Shown here in pieces: positions 60,640 to 64,000 of a stretch of DNA of 64,000 nt. The position numbers were made by a program, and so were the translations under genes. The notes beneath the pieces are model-generated. The model had not been told where the DNA came from. It did no database searches and was given only the letters and a program-made list of their open reading frames with translations. How positions within the stretch are numbered: position 1 is the stretch's first letter; each line of letters opens with the position of its first letter. Source of the stretch: Ancistrus triradiatus (taxonomy: Eukaryota > Chordata > Actinopteri > Siluriformes > Loricariidae); NCBI GenBank assembly GCA_025084515.1, contig JAJAGP010000239.1, forward strand, positions 47,383-111,382, in the 5' to 3' direction.

Positions 60640-62830
60640 GCGAATACAACCAAACCACTAAAGAAACCAACATCAGAGAAGAGACAAAACCAAAAGAAGG
60701 AATCGAAACCCTGAGAGGAACTCAAACCTAAAATGGGAATTATCATATCATAAACTCAAACCTCTAAAGAAACCAAATCCTCAAGCAGGTCAGAAACCTA
60801 GTTCTTAGAAGAACGTTCCCCAAAAAGAAATCAAACCAAGAGAAGAAACCAAAATCTGAGACAAAGTCAAATGATCTAAAGAAACTAAAACCAAAGAAGG
60901 GATAAAACTAAACACTGAGACAAAACCAAACTCCAAGAAAAGCAAAACCCTGAGATAAACTAAACCATAAAAGAAAACCAAACACAGAGAAGAAATCAAA
61001 ACTCAGAGAACAAGCATGTTGGAAACCAAATCTTTAGAAGAAACCAAACCAAGTCCTGAGAAGACATCAGAATCTGAGACAAAGTCAAACCATCAGGCAA
61101 AACCAAACTCTGAAATGAAACCAAAACCTGTGAAGAGCCAAAAAACTCCAAGAAGAAACTAAACTGTACAAAGAAAATCAAACTGGGAGAGGAAACCAAA
61201 ACCAGACATCAAAAGCAGAGAAAGAACCAAGACCCTGAGAAGTAATCATAAAGGAGGGTTATCATATATGAAAGTCCGAGAATAAACCAAACCTCAAAAT
61301 GCACAAACCTCAAGCAGGTCAGAAACCAAAACGTAAGACCAAGCAACAAAAAGAAATCAAACCTAGTGAAGAAACCAAAATCTGAGACAAAGTCAAACCA
61401 TCTAAAGAGGCAGAATTAAATTCTGAGAAGAAACCAAACTCTAAGAAAAAACAAAACCCTGAGATAAACTAAACCCTAAAAGAAATCAAAACTCAGAGAA
61501 CAAACCATACTGTGAAACAGAAATATTCAAGTAGGTTGGAAACCAAACCCAGTAATGAAACTACTTCCATAGACAAAACCAAGTCCTGAGTGGATATCAC
61601 AATCTGAGACACAGTCAAACCATCAAACAAAACCAAACCCTGAAATTAAATCAAAACCAGAGAGAGATCAAAAATCTAAAAAAATCCATACCATCGGAAG
61701 AAACCCAAGTCTGAAATGAAACCAAAAGCAGAGAAAAGAGAAAAAAATCCAAACTGAGATGAAACCAAACTCCAGGAAGAAACCAGTCCCTGAGATAAAC
61801 TAAACCCTAAAAGAAAACAAAATTCAAAGATGAAACCAAACTCAGAGAAGAAACTAACCCCAGAAAAATCAACGCTCGAGACAAAACCAGAGAAGTAACC
61901 ATAATCTGAAAAAACTTAAACCATCAAAATAAACTAAAGTCTGAAATGAAACCAAAATGAGAAAACAGATAAAATCATACTCCAGAAAGAACCCAGACCC
62001 TGAGAAATGAACATCCTCAAGCATTTCAGAAACAAATCCTAAGAACAAGTCCCCAAAATAAATCAAACCTAAAGAAAAAACGAAACCCTGAGATCAAACC
62101 CAGTTCTGAGAAGAAACCAAAATTTGAGACAAAGCCAAACCATCAAAAATAACCAAAGTCTGAAATGAAACCAAATCCAGGGAAAAGACAAAAACAAACC
62201 TTGAGATAAACTAAATTCTAAAAGGAAAGCAAACTCAAAGAAGAACTCAAATCTTGAGAAGAAAAATCAAAATCTGGAGATTAAAATAAATGCAGATGGG
62301 AAACCAAACCCAGATAGCCAAACAAACCATGAAACAGATGTTTCAACCAAGTCAGAAACCAGAGAAGAGACGAACCCAAACAAGACTAAACCAAGTCCTG
62401 AGGAGAAATCTGACAAAAAATCAAACTGTCAAAAGAAGGTAAAGTCTGAAACGTAACAAAAATGACAGAAGAGAAAAATCCAAACCCTGAGATGAAACTC
62501 CAAGAATTAACCAAACCCTGAGGGAAAACTAAACCCCCAAAACCACCAAATGAAACCAAAGCCATAGGAAAAGATGAAACCAGACCCTGAGAAAGTCAAA
62601 ACCTGGAGATGAAACCAAATTCAAACCAAAGCTATAGAAGACATCAAAAGAGAGAGAAGAAACCAATTCCCAGGTCCAAACCAAGTCCTGAGAAGAAATC
62701 TGGGACAAAGTCAATCCATTGTTAGAAACCAAACTCCAAAGTAGAACTCAAACCTAGAAAAGCAACCAAACGCTGGGAAGAACCTGAACCTGAGTCCAGA
62801 AATAAAACCAAATCCTGCAAAAGTATCACC
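60640..62830. repeat. GAAACCAAA-type minisatellite, block 2
   Basis: About 2.2 kb of words such as AAACCAAACTCTGAGAAGAA, TCTGAGACAAAGTCAAACCA and CCTGAGATAAACTAAACCCT in changing order. Basic unit about 20-30 bases with larger patchwork repeats (AGTCCTGAGAAGAAATCTGA recurs). All frames here, on either strand, are low-complexity by-products. Confidence 0.92.
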
Positions 62831-64000
62831 AACTTCAGCCTCACTGAGGTTCTTCCCAAAAAACAAATGGGAGCTCTGACCCTAAGGCCTGGAGGCTGCT
62901 GGACGTTGTGGTCTGTTTGGTGTTTAGCATGTTTTGGGCAGATCGTTCACGTCTGACGCCGTTTCACATGAATTTCATTTCAGATCCCTTTCATGTTTAC
63001 AAACAAAGGAAATGAAAGCCAATAAAGCCGTTATTACCGACACACATTTGGGTTTGGGCTCGGACTCGCTTCTTCTTTGTGTTCTTCAGCGTCGGCTTCG
63101 AGCTCTCTGCTGTCATAACAAATCACCGTACACTGCAGTGTACATGTATGCGGAGAAAGGGGCGGAGTCAAAGACATAACACAATGCTTACTGGATCACG
63201 CTCCCTCATGGACTTAGAAATTTCTGAGTAGCCTCCGATGCAAAGAAGAAGAATCAAGATACCAAACAGCACCGGCATCCCGGGAACCAAGGTCTGTGTG
63301 TAATTTGGCATGTTGTCCAAGTATCCACATGGACCTCCTCCAAAACTTGCATATAGCTGGACATCCCCAAGGACGTCTTCATGGGAAAGAATGGCCCCAA
63401 ATCCTCACCTCTGGTTACTGTCTATGCAATCTTTGGTGGGGTTTGGTATGTTCTCCACAGGTGCATGTAATCCACAGATTCCGTGACCTTCAACATTCCC
63501 TGTAAAATTTCTCAAAATAATGTTTGAACTTAGCTTTCCCTCTTGCATCGTAAACCTTCCAGCACCAAACCGCGATGCTCCTCCATCACCACCAACAATT
63601 TATGCTCTATTTATGTTCACTAAAATACAGCTTTCTCCTCAAACCACAACTGTCACTACGAAGCTACCAGCCTGATCCTGACCCACAGCTCCCGGCCACA
63701 CAGTCAGAGGCCTTCCTAGATTAGAATAATCGTTTAGAACCCGACACACAGCTGAGAATGAGCTCTTAGATTTAGTAAACAATCCTCTGCTGTCCGCTAA
63801 CCATCTGCCCTTTGATACTCATTGCTGGTTTCATGTGGTAATAACTACGCCATAACATAATAACGTATCTGCTATCTTCCAGATATGAATGATGCAGCTT
63901 TAGATCTTACCAATAATCTCTCCTGTTCCTGAAGCTCAGGGTTAGACCAAACACCACCTCCTCACCCTCCTCCGTTCTGTATCTGTCTGGTACTCTCGGG
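62831..64000. other. Unassigned low-copy DNA
   Basis: The sequence becomes ordinary low-copy DNA with moderate GC. Frames of 81 (62,934-63,179) and 69 (63,296-63,505) codons have no recognisable domain. Texture near 63,300-63,480 recalls a decayed retroposon (CATGGACCTCCTCCAAAAC, GGTATGTTCTCCACAGGTGC), but I cannot confirm it. Confidence 0.35.

Overview
This window looks like noncoding DNA from a ray-finned fish, probably a gene desert or very large introns. The evidence is three Tc1/mariner transposon families of the fish type, a tRNA-derived SINE with intact A and B boxes and a typical teleost tail, a widespread teleost repeat with a GCGCTTTTTACAATGG core, and a very high density of (CA)n, (TA)n, (AAAG)n and (GGAA)n microsatellites. 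The exact species cannot be read from the sequence. I found no protein-coding gene I can support with confidence, no rRNA or functional tRNA gene, no CRISPR array and nothing resembling an operon. Most long open frames come from low-complexity tracts: Cys/Val or His/Thr frames over (TG)n, Phe/Ser frames opposite (AAAG)n, and Pro-Ser-Phe-Leu frames over (CCTT)n.

Layout. 0-13 kb: a retroposon-like fragment, an internally deleted Tc1-like element (1.57-2.49 kb), a TGATTCA-rich degenerate array (3.56-4.15 kb), an (AAAG)n/(TA)n domain (4.8-5.5 kb), a 0.5 kb TG array, a cluster of duplicated segments around a promoter- or LTR-like sequence (9.5-10.95 kb) and a purine-rich tract. 13-25 kb: a 1.15 kb GTTCCTGGA minisatellite (14.5-15.6 kb), an AT-rich kilobase, two GTAAAGTTG arrays, remnants of two Tc1 families, and a 1.9 kb array of longer units split by a SINE with target-site duplications. 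25-36 kb: another Tc1 remnant, a TTCTTAAGAA-rich repeat family, copies of dispersed repeats, a MITE-like element and several microsatellites. 36-46 kb: a long (GGAA)n array that flips into (TTCC)n, a second copy of the first Tc1 family, an unusual imperfect inverted repeat at 41.76-42.04 kb, the teleost interspersed repeat, T/G-rich tracts and a 110-bp duplication inside a TTACACTGTTAC array. 46-64 kb: two larger Tc1 copies with decayed transposase, two more TGAATCA-rich arrays (52.9-54.1 and 56.5-57.6 kb), AT-rich DNA, and about 3 kb of GAAACCAAA-type minisatellite in two blocks (58.6-59.5 and 60.6-62.8 kb).

The window shows mobile elements and expanding tandem repeats accumulating over time, not genes working together. 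The parts most worth checking are the TGAATCA arrays that recur in both orientations, the foldback at 41.8-42.0 kb, the GGAA/TTCC orientation switch, short CpG-rich low-copy islands that may be conserved noncoding elements, one possible terminal exon after a good splice acceptor at 55,845, and two weak THAP-like frames (19.0 and 29.0 kb). I did not find a convincing new biological system.
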